A model generated the notes under the pieces. The model ran no database searches and was not told the DNA's origin. It saw nothing but the letters and a program-made list of their open reading frames with translations. Position numbers and translations under genes: made by a program. Below are positions 22,601 through 34,600 of a DNA stretch of 64,000 nt, in pieces. Where the stretch lies: positions 8,295,036-8,359,035 of the forward strand of contig OX335643.1 of NCBI GenBank assembly GCA_946894095.1, read 5' to 3'. How positions within the stretch are numbered: position 1 is the stretch's first letter; each line of letters opens with the position of its first letter. The DNA comes from Incurvaria masculella (taxonomy: Eukaryota > Arthropoda > Insecta > Lepidoptera > Incurvariidae).

Positions 22601-25600
22601 GGAATCTAGTGCAAGAGCTCATGCTAAACAGTTCCCTGGCGGAACTGCATGTTCGGCATAGGAAATTCGCACTCAGTAATGAACGGAGGAATGGAGCCGC
22701 CATCGTCGAGGCGTGAGTTTGCCAAAAAGAGAAGGTTGGCCTTCAATTTGGTGGAAAAAGCAAGTGAGGACCAGATTTGACGGCTCCCAGTTGGTTGGCT
22801 GATCAACTTTTCGCCAATACTGCCGATATGCTCAAAATTCACTCTTGAAATTAGGGTTACGGTCTTTAACGCTCAATTTTGAATAACGAAGTAAATTTAC
22901 GAGTAATATCTTTGCCCTTTCAAAGTGGCTGAAAAAAATTCTTTCAAGCTGACGCCAGGCAACCATGGTTATTCGTAACTGGGACATTCAGAGCTAACTA
23001 TCAGCGATGATTTTTCATTGAGTGGAAAAAAATTAACCAAACCAAAAACCTTCTTGCCCCAAATAGAAGTCAATTTTCATTTTAAAAATAGAGTTAAAAA
23101 AGGACCACAACAAGGTAATAAAACAAGTTGTTTAATTTCATTGGTTTATTTCAACTCCCGTAACATCTCCAAAGTATAGGCATAGTAGGTTATAATATAC
23201 TTAGCATAATGCATGTATATCCTATAGTCTAGTTATCTATGTATAAAATTTAAGTCACGTTCGAAATGGGATAAGTCATACTCACTAAAAATTTAGCATT
23301 AACCATTGGACATTTTCGATTGCACATTTTTGGGTTGGGAATACAATAAACTAATTGCTGTATTTTTTTTATTATTCTTTGGCTATGATTTTTTGGTCAA
23401 AGCAAAATTCCCTAAGTACACATATTGCGGCATATTGAAACAAAAACAATAAATTAAAAATAATACTGTCGAAGAGAAAAATAAATGGGTTCAATAATTC
23501 TATGACAATAATCGCATTTTACTAGGCACTTAAAAAGAGCGTATATCCTTATAGTAACACATTACTTGTAAACAGTAACATAATACTTTTACCTGTACCT
23601 TGTCATGACATTACAGGTCGCAGTTGTCAATATTAGCCATGATTTTGTCTGCAATAGACAATAGGGAAAACTATTTTTGTTTTCACGTCTTAAACCTCTA
23701 CAGATATTCTACAAAACAGTCAGCTGATGCTGACGCTAATACGGCCGCAGTAAACAAAATTAAGAAATATGCTTCCACTTTGATTTCCTTGCGTTCACTG
23801 TGGAAACGCTTGGCTCACTGTAATCAGATGCGAAAAGTTTTCGGACTGCATTGGAAAATCACTCACTGAGAAATCCGGTGACCGTAGCGCTAAAGCATTT
23901 TTCATACGGCGAATTAGCATGGAAATTCAGAGTGGATACGCACAGAACATTTTAGATACTATGGGCAACTCGGCGGGCATGGAAGAAAAAAATTATATTT
24001 TGTTTAGTATAGTTTTAGTTGGCGGTAAGTTGTTGGTTTCATTTTGTTTGATTAATAGTGTATGTATTTTAATGAAATATGTAATAAACATTTAAACTCA
24101 TCTACAGAAATAAATAATAACTAGCTAACGTCTCCGGCTCTGCTCGGTTAATTTCGTTTTGGACATTCACCCGAGTGGAGCCCAGTAAAATGTGATTAGA
24201 AACCTTGGCGGACATGTTGTTCAAACAGCTATAAAATCTGGATCTCAGCAACAGTGCCACCTAACGGATCTAACTATTGCCAAGAACCTCCCAGATGACT
24301 CCATAAGTATATTTTTTTATCATAATTGGTCAAACCGTTTATGAGAATAATATACAAACACATAAATATTATAAAAGCTAGGATATAAAAGAAAGTAACT
24401 CTTGAATGGATAGGTTCCTACCTACGCAAAAATAATGCTTTATTTCCATTCTCGCTGGTTTTTCTCGTCTGAGTCAAAAGAGTGCGTAAAAGATTTCAGT
24501 TCTCGTGGCGAGTCGGTGAGCGCTGTAAAGTCTCAGTTTTAGTACATTATGTACTATGATGCATTTAATACAATGATTTGGCTCCCTAATAATTGTTTAA
24601 GGGTGTGATAAGAGCCGATTGCATTCAGTTAGATAGTAACTAAAACAACATTTAAATATATTTAAAAAAAACAATGAATTTATAATTTAATTTATTTAAA
24701 AATAATTTGATAAATTTCAATAATCCAAAAGTAAATTTGTAGATAGATGGTCTAGCTATAATTTGAGGATAAAACTGGAAGTCGCTGCTGTTTTTTGTTC
24801 TATTCATTAATGTTCATAAAAAAAGTTTGAACACGGAATATGAGCGTCCAATATTTATCATTATAGGTTCCAAATATAGCTAACCATCAACGCATCTTTT
24901 AACTTTATTAAATTTAAAAATTAGTAGTAATAAATAAATAATAAAATATGGTTTCATTTACGCCCTTATGGAACAGAATGCAATCAGGTGTTCTCACGCC
25001 CTCAACCTACAAAATGTTGACAGCATCATGTATTGTAAACGATCGGCAAAATTTATAAATTGATCAGTGTTGTTGTCTACAATCTCAAACATTTGTACCT
25101 AGAAAAGAAATTTTATCTTGACTATATTTAAAAAAAAATACAAATCGTCTGCAATCGGACTGCAATAATGATATTGAGTATTTTGTTATTTTTTTACAGT
25201 AAATTAGAAAACCATGCCCTTCGGATAGTTAGAGATAACATAGCCTTCAGCGTCCGTACCCTTGAGATTCTAAGAAGGAACGTCTACCAGAATGGAAATG
25301 CAAGCTCGCCTCGGCACTCGGGTCACGAGAATTAAAACTGTTATTAACTGCGGAATAGATGTTAAATTGATTTTGTAATTAAAATATTTTTTTAAAATGT
25401 TTTATATAGTCACCTATTTTCGTATCGCTACACGAGAAAGAATAGTATTCCTATACCCTCGGTAAGTTGTCAAATTAAATATAATAGCCTATGTCCAACA
25501 TATATTATAAAACAATTTCTATCATTCCTAATTTGACATCATTATGATAGAAAGGAACCTAGAATTATTTTCCCATGTAACGATATCAAATACAATATCA

Positions 25601-28600
25601 AAACAAAGGTCCTATCGTTATGCCCCACATCCTATTAATTTAAAGAGGTATTCATACAAATTAAACCTTTCTTTTTCGATCAGGTTTTTCAATTTTGAAA
25701 AAATTGTTCAATAGACCATAAGGTTATTTTTTATATAATATTCAACAGTAATGCTGCGATTCATAGACCTTACTCGTGCTTGGCTTAGCATACTGTGGCT
25801 AAGCTAAGCACGAGTAAGGCCTATGAATCTCAGCATAAAGGTCTAATAAATGAAGCATAGATTCAAACCATCCTAACTGAGATAGTTTTAAGATATTGGT
25901 TATTGTGAGGAGAAAAATAGCTTAAATGTTCAATTACTTTTACTTTGTGACCCCAGTCACGGTATCCTAATGACACAACAAGGCACAAGAAACGTCAGTT
26001 AGAAACTACGAGTGAATACTCACTTTCACGCAAAGCTTCACCCCAAAACACCAACGACTCTCCGTATAAAACCGCTCAACACTCACCTCACATAAATACA
26101 TATACATATGTATATATGTCCCAATAAACTTATCTAAATTTTAGTCTTTTGTTTACATACCTCACGTCTGGCACAAAGCCTCGTTTCCATACATTCTACA
26201 AGACATACACATTGCCAAGCTAGGCAAAATCAAAATAACTAAATATGTTTTTCTTATAATGTAATTGTTGCAAAGTAATAAAGTGAAATACCAGTGTGGT
26301 ATTACCAAATAGTGGGCAGGATGCCAAAAGGATAACCCTGACCACCCAAGTACCAAAGACAGCTTAACCAATAAAACAGTTTTCAAACAGTTTTTGAAAG
26401 CATACAACTTCTTAAACACTCAAACTCAGAATTGTTGCTAGTAAACACTGCTTATACCCAGTTTATCACAGAGAATTAGAATTTTTCAACAATATCGCAA
26501 AAATAGTTTAAAAACAAAAAAAAATACATTCAAAAGAAAATCTGTCAATTGCAACTGAACGGTAAATAAGGCATTTGGAGACTGATTTGAAAACAGCTGA
26601 CGATTTGATCTTGTTGCATAAATTTGCTGAAAATGGGTCATATAAAATATAAACAAAATCTAAACATAATTTATAAGAAACATATACAAAGATAAACTAT
26701 TTTTATTAGTAAGGCTGTCATTGTACGTATTCCAAAATCCTATACAGTAACTGTTAATTTTCATCAATAATTTTCTGTGCACAATTACCATTTTCAAAAC
26801 TTATTTTAGTGTTACAAATAAATTAATATATTTTCTATAAATTTGCAAGTTATATTTTGCTTCTTCAGATATCAATGAAACATTGATGAAGGATCTTGTA
26901 AATAAAAATTATAAATAACTGACTAAATATCTTATTAAATAAATGTGAACATTTTCGACTACAATCATTTTTTATCAATAAAATAAAAAATTAAGTAACT
27001 CAATAACTAGAAAGTAACACACACTTCTTAAGTATTTTATAAGTGTCTTAGTATCAGATACAATATGGTCTTTGTATAATCTTTGGCAGCACCTATATTT
27101 TTCCGTCGTTAACGGTCCTATACGAACAGGAAAAAAACGTCTGGTCGGGCGTCGACACCAAAAGCAGCAATAAAAAAAATCGGACTTAGCTACTTTAGAC
27201 AAAAAACCTTACGCACGTAACTCCACAAAAAGTGAAAAGTATCAAGGCCTCCAACTAATCCCTCATGGACATATTCAAAATGGCGTCACCCAGGCCAGGC
27301 TGCGCGTCATTGAAATCGGCACGCGTCTCGATGAGACCGACCTTTGTATCCTTCGACATCTCCCCCTCTTCGACGACCAGACCTACTTCATCGTCGCTGG
27401 AGACGTTCGAGTTGAAGGTCAAGAAGTGCTTTCCGAATCCGGTCTCCAGATGGGAGTACACGTCCGGGTTCACTCCCTTGCCGTCCTGGAAGACAAGGTC
27501 TGCCGAAGGTCCCTGGAGTTCGGGGCAGCCCGGCGACTTCTGCTTCTTGTTGTTCTCGACGAATTGCTTGAGCTGCTGCGGCATGGGGAAGGAGGACTTG
27601 ATGTGGCAGCGCTTCATCCAGTTGCGGAGGGACTTACGCGGCACCTTATGCGTTTGCGCCGCCCTGGAAGGATTCATTAAATTAAATTAATGTCTTTTTT
27701 ATATGTAAGAAAGAAAGAAAGAAAAAGTTTATTTACCTGCGTTGAAAGAGAAATTTACTTAACAAGGTATTTGGCTTAATCTATGAAAATAACTTAATAT
27801 AAAATTAACAGAACAACTAGATATTTAAAAAGCTTAGAAGTAAAAGTCAATACACATACACACATACATATAATAAAATAACAGGTAAATCGGTTCTAGG
27901 CGCAGTATATGTCACTGTATTATGGAATTCATAATGCAGTAGCGCTGATTTGAAGCCTAGCCGTTCATTGAACAGGAATGTTTGATTTATTGTTTAACAT
28001 ACAGCACGATTCGATTTCATACATACCATTGCCCTTGAGATTGCCTGAAGGAGTAAGCATAGGTCTTTTTTAATATGGAACTTGTCACATTGATTTATAT
28101 CATAAACTATGGATTTTAATTTAAGCTTATTAAATGTCTCATTATGATTGAATAATTTAAGACCATAACATAGCGGCTCATAGCTCAGGTGCCTGGCGAC
28201 TTGCCTGTACGCCAGTTCCATTACTTCTGGCAAAGAACTGGCAGGAAACTTCGCCAGGTTTGTCTTTTTTTTCTTGGATTTTTTCCATTCATACTAAAAA
28301 CAAGTTTACAGTCGTTGATAGATTACTTATTGCTCACAAAGAATATGACGAATGAATTTAGATCTCTACTCCCGTCCTTCCGTGCTCGCTGACACGCAAT
28401 CATCTCAAAATTCCCTTCTCATTTCTCGTCAGTACATCTTCTCTCAGCTCAAGACATCGAACGATCAGTCTCACCTATAAATACTGCCACCTTTCTTGAC
28501 GTCCATGAGCGCCGCCCACATGGCCTCGTTGGAGTAGCGCCTGTTCGGGTTGAACTTGCCCATCATCACGCGCTCGAGGTCCTTCCTCGAGAGTCCCGAC

Positions 28601-31600
28601 GAGCTCACCTCCTTCCCCTCCAGGAACTGGTCGAGGTCCGCCTTCAGCGACGTCCCGCCGATGTCGAAGTACTTGTCTTTGAACAGCGGTGGCCGGCCGC
28701 GTCTAGCGAATTTCTTCATCTGCGGCAGCGCCGTCTTTATCGCTTCTGCGGGGATCCTCGTTTCGTTCGTGAGGGTCTTCTCCAGCAACGACTTCGTCTT
28801 TGTCTTCGGGATCAGCTCGATCTCTGATAGGAACTTATGGGCCTCCGCCTTCTTCTTCAGTTTATCGGTGACCCTCAGCAAGGAAACCTCGAGTTCTCCA
28901 TTCTGCTCCAGCCACGACTTGTAATAGTCGTTCTCGTCCAATTTCGCCCTCGACTCAACCGTTTTTCCCTCGGGGCTCACGCCAGTCGTGAAGCCGTACT
29001 TGGCGAACTCCGATTGGATCTCGTGGGCGTTCATCTGGGAGAGGCGCGCGAGGTAGTCCGAGTCGTTCCGAGGCTTCTCGGAGAGGAAAAGTTTGCTCTC
29101 GGGCTTGACGCGGATTGTTGGGTGGACGGACGCTGAAAAACAATCATGGCACATGTTATGATTTATAAAAAAATATTCTTATAGTAAGAACATGCACATG
29201 TAGAGAGAGAACTATGAAATAGTTTATTCCACACAGGATGCTCGTAATTTTTATAAAAAATAATAATGCCAATACGGATTCAAGTACAATGGACTGAGAG
29301 AAATACTGAAAACAAAATAGAACAATCAGTTCGCCTTGACTATAATAAGCTAACATCAAACTAATGCCTTTCCATTGCCAAACAAACAAAGGCATTTGTG
29401 GGTTGCATTTGGAGGTTGAAACCAATTGGCACAATACGACCCACCTAAATTTACACATTCAAAATTTCAATACCAATGCATACAATATTTTTTGCAGTCC
29501 ATCGCATCCCCGTGAAGAGGTAAGTCTACGAAAAGAACGTTAAAAAAATATTGGACTAGAGGCATGCCCTGCAGCCACGCAAACGCGAAGCGAAAGTCTT
29601 GGCAATTACGCGCGTGACTCTCTATGATCTAAAATCCCAGTTGGTTGTGGACGGGAGTGGGGGCAGTGCAGCCACGTTTTAGTGATACTACGCTGACGGT
29701 AGCACCGGCCAGTCAGTTCGCTTACGAATTCGCTCCCTCCTGACGTTCTCGAGTTCCAATGGCGCGTAAGAATTGTCCAGTTTGCTATTGAGTGCAATGA
29801 ACAGTCAATGTTACATGTCGTGAATTCGTAAGCGAACTCACTGGCCGGCGCTAATGTCAGTGTATTATCACCGAAACGTGCCTAATCTTTCCTTACTCCT
29901 TAATGCATAAACAATTAAACTATATAAAAAGTGAAACAATCCTAAATTTTTAATCATCCGTAAATTATTTAATCAATTATTTTCGGTATTTATTCGTAAA
30001 ACCCATATGAATAATTACAACGATGCTGCCATATAAAAATCTCGCGTCCATTATTTTTTTAACGTTCTTGGTCTACGATAAATGTCAATAATCGGTAAAA
30101 GGCCTACCTTCTTTAAAAATATTTCCGATAGTAAATCAATGTCCATTCACAATGAGCTTCACTCGGTCGATTTGTTCACTTCACTTCACACGCGGCTCCA
30201 ATGATATAAAAACAAAAAGAAATTACATCGAAAATCGGCGAAGCAACGTTGGCAACACTGCGAGTCCTGGCAAATTTTCACCCGTTGCGTCTCACGCGCA
30301 CGCGCAAGTGACGAGAGGGAAGTCACATTGCAAATAAACATTGTTTTTGTGACACTTAAAGATAAAGCAAAAAAAGAAAATTAAACTTCGGAAAAAACAT
30401 TTAAAAAAGGTGTTTTAAGTTGAGAAATTAATTTTGCTCCACCTCACATGGGGTTACCAGTTATTCAATAATGTCCATACCTATGTTGAAAAAAAGTGAC
30501 GCTGAGAAAAGTATGTCATTAATTTTTATTGTACTTTCAACATAACTAAAAATCTTTACTTTGAAAATAAACTCTCACGTCTAGTAATGAGACTTGAAAA
30601 ATGACCATAGACAAAAGGTCGTAGACTAAAAACGTAACATAGATGCACAAGGTTTGTGCGATTAAAGAATAAAAAAAAGATCTTATTTTCGTATTTAATT
30701 GTATCATATTCTATAACGAGCTCCGTAAAAACATTGCGCGATTGGCGACTTGGGATTTGCAAGAATGGCAATAAGGGTACCAATCATATCCTTCAAAAAA
30801 TTTACGCTGTCGCTGTGTGGCCACCCCTTTGGGAACTAAAGTTGCCAAAATCGAGTTTTCATTATGCAATTAAGAGTGGTGGTGTTTGTAACCCTGCTAT
30901 ATGACCATTCAATGGTACATAGAATGGAACTTTGATTTAGAATAAATAAAGTACTTTACACACAAAACATTGAATTAATTTTACAGATTCTAAAATTAAA
31001 CATCCGAAACAAAATGATAATTGTGGGGACCGGGGATCACAGGACAGTTCAAGTTGCAAGAAATACTCACCAGAGGGCTGGGCGAGGCTGCCGCTGGGTT
31101 TGTCGGTATCTTCATCCTGAAACGGAAAACGATCATCGGTTAATTCTTGTCTTTTTGGACGTTTGGTTGCTATTAACATTAGTGTTGACTTGTCAAATGT
31201 GGATGTTTTTGTTTAATTTTGTATGTTTACTCCCACTTTAGAGGTGCCCTACGATGCTCATGGACTTTAGAATTCACCTGTGAAAAACATGCCGGCCACT
31301 CAGATGCTTCTTCACACCAAGTTTTATAGGACTCCAAGGTGACATTTTGGGGGAAATACATCGGCAGGGAGTCCATTCCATTACATGGTGACCCTGTAGA
31401 TAAATGATATGTAAGATTGGTTGGTTCCCAATTTGGGAATGCTGGCAGTGAATGGGTGGATTCCATGCTTGTCCCGCGTTGAGCAGTGGTAGAACCAGGC
31501 GACGACAGCCACATTGAAATACATACATACCATCACACCGCTTTTTCTGGATGGGTAGGCAGAGATGAGAGTGCAATATGTTACGATCGCAGCATACTTC

Positions 31601-34600
31601 TTTCGCTTCTTCTACATACATACATCTCTTCATACATGCTATACGATTACGGGATTTTTTATGGAACCTGACATGGATAGCTAATATCACACAACTACCG
31701 TGATGATATTAGCACAATACACCAAATTCCCGAATGAATAAGGTGCCATGCCATGACCTTCCTTTCATGAGCACGGCTACATTGAACTGGATGGAAAAAA
31801 ACACATTTTCATTGCCGCTTCGACGTTGTTGTTACATGGGTTTCGAACCCTGGAACAAACAGCTCGCATCTGCAAAGAAATGCACTTATCCAACTCAGAA
31901 AGAGAAAGAAAGTGGTGCATGATCGAGTGAGGATTTTAATAGAAACCTCTCGCATGAAATTCAAGTCCTCTAGCCCCTACACCACGATGTATAAAATTAC
32001 GGGTGCCAAAATTACCTGAGCCTAAGAGTTATTAAGCGGCTCGGCAAATTGTGTTACAAATTAAAATAAAGGCCAGTGCTTAAGAATTTAATCAAATAGC
32101 AACCACCATAAAAACGATTAAAAATTCCTCTAATTATAATTTTTAAATATACTTGTAGACTTGGGTTTATATTATTTTCCCAATGCAAGGTTTATAGATT
32201 TTGGTTGTACTTAACTAGTCATCTGTTTGCCTTTACCGAACGCAGCGGGGGACGCATCATAAAGTCCAAAAAGCACAAAGTCCAAAACCTATACCGTCCA
32301 AAAACACTAATGATTACGGAACTTTTTCAATTAGGTTAGGTTAGGTTAGGTTAGATTATAATATTTGCATTTATAAATATATGCAAAAATACATACTTTT
32401 GGATGTTCTGGGTTTTGGACCTTATGCTTTTTGGACTTTATGAAGGCGACCCACGCAGCGTACACAACATTTTGGGCCTTTAACTGTGTTAGAAAGGATG
32501 GAGTAAACCAGTGAGCATGGAAGGACAGGAATAGCCACTTTTATATTTATTTTTTATTTGCAACCAGACATGGAACGCCACACAACTACCGTTATGATAT
32601 TAGCCAAACACACCACATTTCTGAAGGAATTAGGTGCCATGCCATGACTCCTGGCTATGCTGCCGACAAACGAATGCATTTCGATCGCTATATCCGTCCT
32701 TCCTTGCTCGCTGCGTAGCACAGTTGTAGTTCCATCTCTCTCTAATTCGCAATAGTGGTGCTTGAGTTGACTACTCTCTTCCACACTGTGTCACAAAAAA
32801 TTACTGTAAAATACAGATATTTACAAAACAAAATAAAAACATATGGGCATGGAATGAAGTTTTCTCAAGTGATTAAAAATGTTTGATTAAAATCTGACAA
32901 CTTAGGGGTAGGGCACCGTTAGGCCTGGCAGAAGAATTTCGCTAGTTTAATGGTAGTTGGCGTGCAAAATTGTGGCTGGCTAATGGCGAAAATGCACTTC
33001 TTAAAATTTTCAAATAATAATTTTCGATTTCTGCTGCCTTCACGACAGCCTTAAAGCAAGGATCGCGAAGCTATACAGGACAGAGCTCGCCTAACCTCAT
33101 TGAACTCGATGTCATCGTTGTCGAGCTCGCCGTAAAACAGGCCGTCCTCCTCGACGGTCTCCTCCTTGACGGTGGGCGCGGGCGCCGGCGCACCCTCCGC
33201 GCGCCGCTTCTTGCCGCACGGCCCGCCCGCGCGCTCCGGCTGCCGCGCCGCCCCGCCGCCGCCGCCGCCGCCGCCTGCCCACACGCGCACGATAGAAGAC
33301 ACAGAATTGAAACTACGCAGGGAATATTTTAAAAGATCAATTGCCAACAGGGAACTGTCAATTTGACGTGTTCCGCCGTTGACGAAGATTGTAGTTGTGG
33401 GAAGTCGGCCGCCGCTGGACACGGGAGCTTACCTGAAGATGAGCTAAATGTTTTGCACGAAACGTCGTGCTTCAAACAAATTATGCAGTGAGTAGAAAGC
33501 TGATAAACTTTTAAAATGAACAGTGACCACGGTAATCTAAAAACTTACATATGTAGGGAATAGCTATTTATTTTAAACAGGCAGCCTTGGTTGATACATC
33601 TGAGTCTACGGCCCGTTTACAGGAATAGACGGCTGAGTTAATCAATGTTCAAACACATTAGATTAGGTCTTTTAGAGAACCGCATGGTGTTGATTATGAT
33701 TATGTGTCCTTTCGTGCACTCGGCCGTAAATCTTATTAATTTCTCGCTAATAATATCTACCTCTTGCTACACTGCTGCACATTTCATATTGAACTTCTCA
33801 CAAATTGAGTTTTTGTTAAGTAACTGGACATGGACGGCTAATTTGATACAACTACCGTTATAATATCCTAGTACACCACATTCTCGAAATAATTATAAGC
33901 CGTTTCAGGACCTTCCCTTTATGAGCACGGCTACACTGAACTGGACGGAAGACACTGAAATTATTCATTGCCACTTCGACCATACTTCCATCCAATGCGG
34001 TGGTACCAACCCGGGCGGGGTTAACGCTACCACCTATTGGTGCACTTATCCAACTCAGAAAAAGAACGAAAGTGGTGCATGACCGGGGCGAAGATTTGAA
34101 CCCATAACCTCTCGCATGAAAGGCAAGTCCTCTAGTACCTACACTAGGAGCTGTACAGATTTCCAATAGGCCGTGTAAATCACAGCCTAGGGGCAGCATA
34201 TTTTCACTTTGCTTTCGTAAAGTGAACTGGCTTATACTTGTAATTAAAGGAAATTAAAAATCTTTATTTGCAAGTCAATATGGTTTACAAAAAGGCGAAA
34301 TTAATGCCATGAGGCCTTCTCTAACATTCAACCTTAGAGACGTACACTTTTATATACTCGAGACGTAGCTGGTTGCATGCGGACCACCCCATCAACAGCA
34401 CTAGAAGTCCTGCTGGGACTGCCCCCTCTTGATTTAATAATACAACGAGAGGCGGCAGCCGCAGCTTTTAGGCTTAGAACGACAGGTTTCTGGTCAGGAG
34501 AGACTAGGGCACAGGACACAACAATTCTCAGTATAGCTCTGGAGGAGAACCCTTTGCTAGGGGTAAGATGCGATAGGATACCTAAGACATATAACTTTGA

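Larger units (their letters stand above)
21539..27254 (-). other. intron between cassettes A and B
   Basis: Apart from the LINE pieces, the MITE at 24597 and the hairpin at 25751, the sequence is AT-rich with no exon-like stretch in phase with the common exons. The first several hundred bases after 27255 (toward lower coordinates) should be the 3' UTR of isoform A; a reversed AATAAA lies at 26702-26707. Confidence 0.55.
31117..33095 (-). other. intron between common exons 4 and 5
   Basis: Two antisense SINE-like copies (31658-31980 and 32560-32655) and the MITE at 32248-32452 fill much of it. No exon recognised in the remainder. Confidence 0.6.

Noticed and set aside
28550..29136. + strand frames over cassette A
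   Set aside because: Antisense shadows of the clearly coding - strand exon with AT-hook and Psq motifs.
32331..32354. Chromosome end or ancient fusion point
   Set aside because: Only four to five TTAGG units, inside a MITE with its own target duplication.
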